Position numbers and translations under genes: made by a program. The notes under the pieces are model-generated. The model worked only from the letters and a program-made list of their open reading frames with translations. It was not told where the DNA came from and ran no database searches. Shown here piece after piece: positions 5,998-6,368 of a DNA stretch of 6,368 bases (its first letter is position 1; each line of letters starts with the position of its first letter). The stretch spans positions 1 to 6,368 of the forward strand of contig JAAOZO010000212.1 of the NCBI GenBank assembly GCA_011605715.1, written 5' to 3'. The stretch comes from Nitrososphaerota archaeon (GTDB lineage: Archaea > Thermoproteota > EX4484-205 > JAAOZO01).

Positions 5998-6007
5998 CCT
6001 TCCACCC
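5998..6007 (-). promoter_or_regulatory. Shine-Dalgarno that fixes the TTG start of the SAM hydrolase
   Basis: The minus strand reads GGGTGGAAGG directly before TTG 5997. The GGTGG core can pair with the archaeal 16S 3' end (CACCUCC) and leaves a 4-nt spacer. Together with the conserved protein start it supports TTG as the initiation codon. Confidence 0.55.
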
Positions 6008-6030
6008 TATTTTATTTTGTTTACGACTAC

Positions 6031-6040
6031 CTTAAATACC
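6031..6040 (-). promoter_or_regulatory. TATA box of the SAM hydrolase gene
   Basis: The minus strand reads GGTATTTAAG, preceded by A-rich AAAAA as a possible BRE. Its centre is about 38 nt before TTG 5997, giving a predicted leader of about 12 nt, just long enough to hold the Shine-Dalgarno. This is the one clearly leadered promoter in the window. Confidence 0.5.
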
Positions 6041-6060
6041 TTTTTAGTGAGGTTTGAAAA

Positions 6061-6069
6061 CTTTAATAA
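6061..6069 (+). promoter_or_regulatory. TATA box of the TIM-barrel isomerase gene
   Basis: CTTTAATAA preceded by GAAAA (possible BRE) has its centre about 29 nt before ATG 6094. No Shine-Dalgarno is present near that ATG, so a leaderless transcript is likely. Confidence 0.5.
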
Positions 6070-6093
6070 GGGTAATTTAGTCATTCCAAAAAC

Positions 6094-6368
6094 ATGGATT
6101 GGGGCATTGATACTTGGATTTTCAGCGAGATTCCAATACAGGACGCGCTAACAAAAATAAGAAGCAACAACATAAGATACGTGGAAATTGCCTATGAGCA
6201 TCTTGAAAAAGCAGACAAAAACGGTAACTTAGAAAAACAATTTGATGAGCTTAAAGATGCATTAGCTTCTGTTGATGTTAAAGCCATTCAAATCCATGGT
6301 CCTTACGGAGAAATTGACCGTCAACTTGGTTCTATTAACGAGAGCGTGAGAGTGAATGCTACTAAAAA
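6094..6368 (+). CDS. Sugar phosphate isomerase/epimerase-like TIM barrel (AP_endonuc_2 superfamily), N-terminal part
   Basis: An ATG at 6094 opens a frame that runs off the window after 91 codons. The protein begins MDWGIDTWIFSEIP, a first TIM-barrel strand followed by a helix, then RYVEIAYEHLEK (28-39), the second strand with its acidic residue, and KAIQIHGPYGE (63-73), a strand ending in the His-x-Pro typical of xylose-isomerase-like barrels. Members isomerise or epimerise sugars, or act as metal-dependent lyases or endonuclease IV; the short family-specific motifs fit a sugar isomerase better than the DNA repair enzyme, but the metal ligands lie beyond the window. The TATA box at 6061-6069 gives leaderless spacing to this ATG and supports the start. 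It is divergent from the SAM hydrolase gene with about 96 nt between them. Confidence 0.75.
   Translation, partial: MDWGIDTWIFSEIPIQDALTKIRSNNIRYVEIAYEHLEKADKNGNLEKQFDELKDALASVDVKAIQIHGPYGEIDRQLGSINESVRVNATK

Noticed and set aside
5699..6151. Plus-strand ORFs across the SAM hydrolase gene and its upstream region (5699-5938, 5863-6057, 5948-6151)
   Set aside because: They are antisense to conserved DUF62 motifs or cross the divergent promoter; the last overlaps the isomerase start in another frame.

Overview
The window looks like an AT-rich archaeal chromosome segment, most likely from the TACK/Thermoproteota side, although the sequence alone does not fix the lineage. Three things point to Archaea. 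There is a two-subunit ADP-forming acyl/acetyl-CoA synthetase. Several genes have TATA-like boxes about 25-35 nt before the start codon, which implies leaderless or very short-leader transcripts. Two genes appear to start with TTG. No IS element, CRISPR array, rRNA or tRNA gene was seen.

Layout. (1) 1-865, minus: 5'-complete but 3'-truncated nitrilase-superfamily amidohydrolase. (2) 866-1104: intergenic region with back-to-back TATA boxes, a perfect 15-bp palindrome and a possible 29-codon leaderless small ORF on plus. (3) 4356 down to 1105, minus: a tight three-gene operon in the order DUF4432 aldose-epimerase-like protein, ADP-forming acyl-CoA synthetase alpha subunit, then beta subunit, with gaps of only 8 and 7 nt. 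(4) 4357-4454: compact divergent promoter region. (5) 4455-5168, plus: family-2 glycosyltransferase starting at TTG, followed by a T-rich tract. (6) 5997 down to 5197, minus: SAM hydrolase (SAM hydroxide adenosyltransferase, DUF62), also starting at TTG but with a clear Shine-Dalgarno. (7) 6094 to the window end, plus: N-terminal part of a sugar-phosphate isomerase/epimerase-like TIM barrel (AP_endonuc_2 type), with a leaderless promoter.

How the genes may work together. The central operon joins a sugar-binding, mutarotase-like protein to an enzyme that converts an acyl-CoA, ADP and phosphate to an acid, CoA and ATP. This suggests energy conservation or acid activation linked to sugar or sugar-acid breakdown. 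The alpha subunit departs from the usual family motifs at several active-site-proximal positions, so its acyl substrate may not be acetate; this is inference. The TIM-barrel isomerase at the right edge fits a carbohydrate theme but is a separate transcription unit. The glycosyltransferase and SAM hydrolase appear to be independent single genes that converge on each other.

No clearly new multi-gene system is visible. The points most worth a second look are the divergent synthetase operon, the hydrophobic insertion in the nitrilase and the palindrome/small-ORF region.
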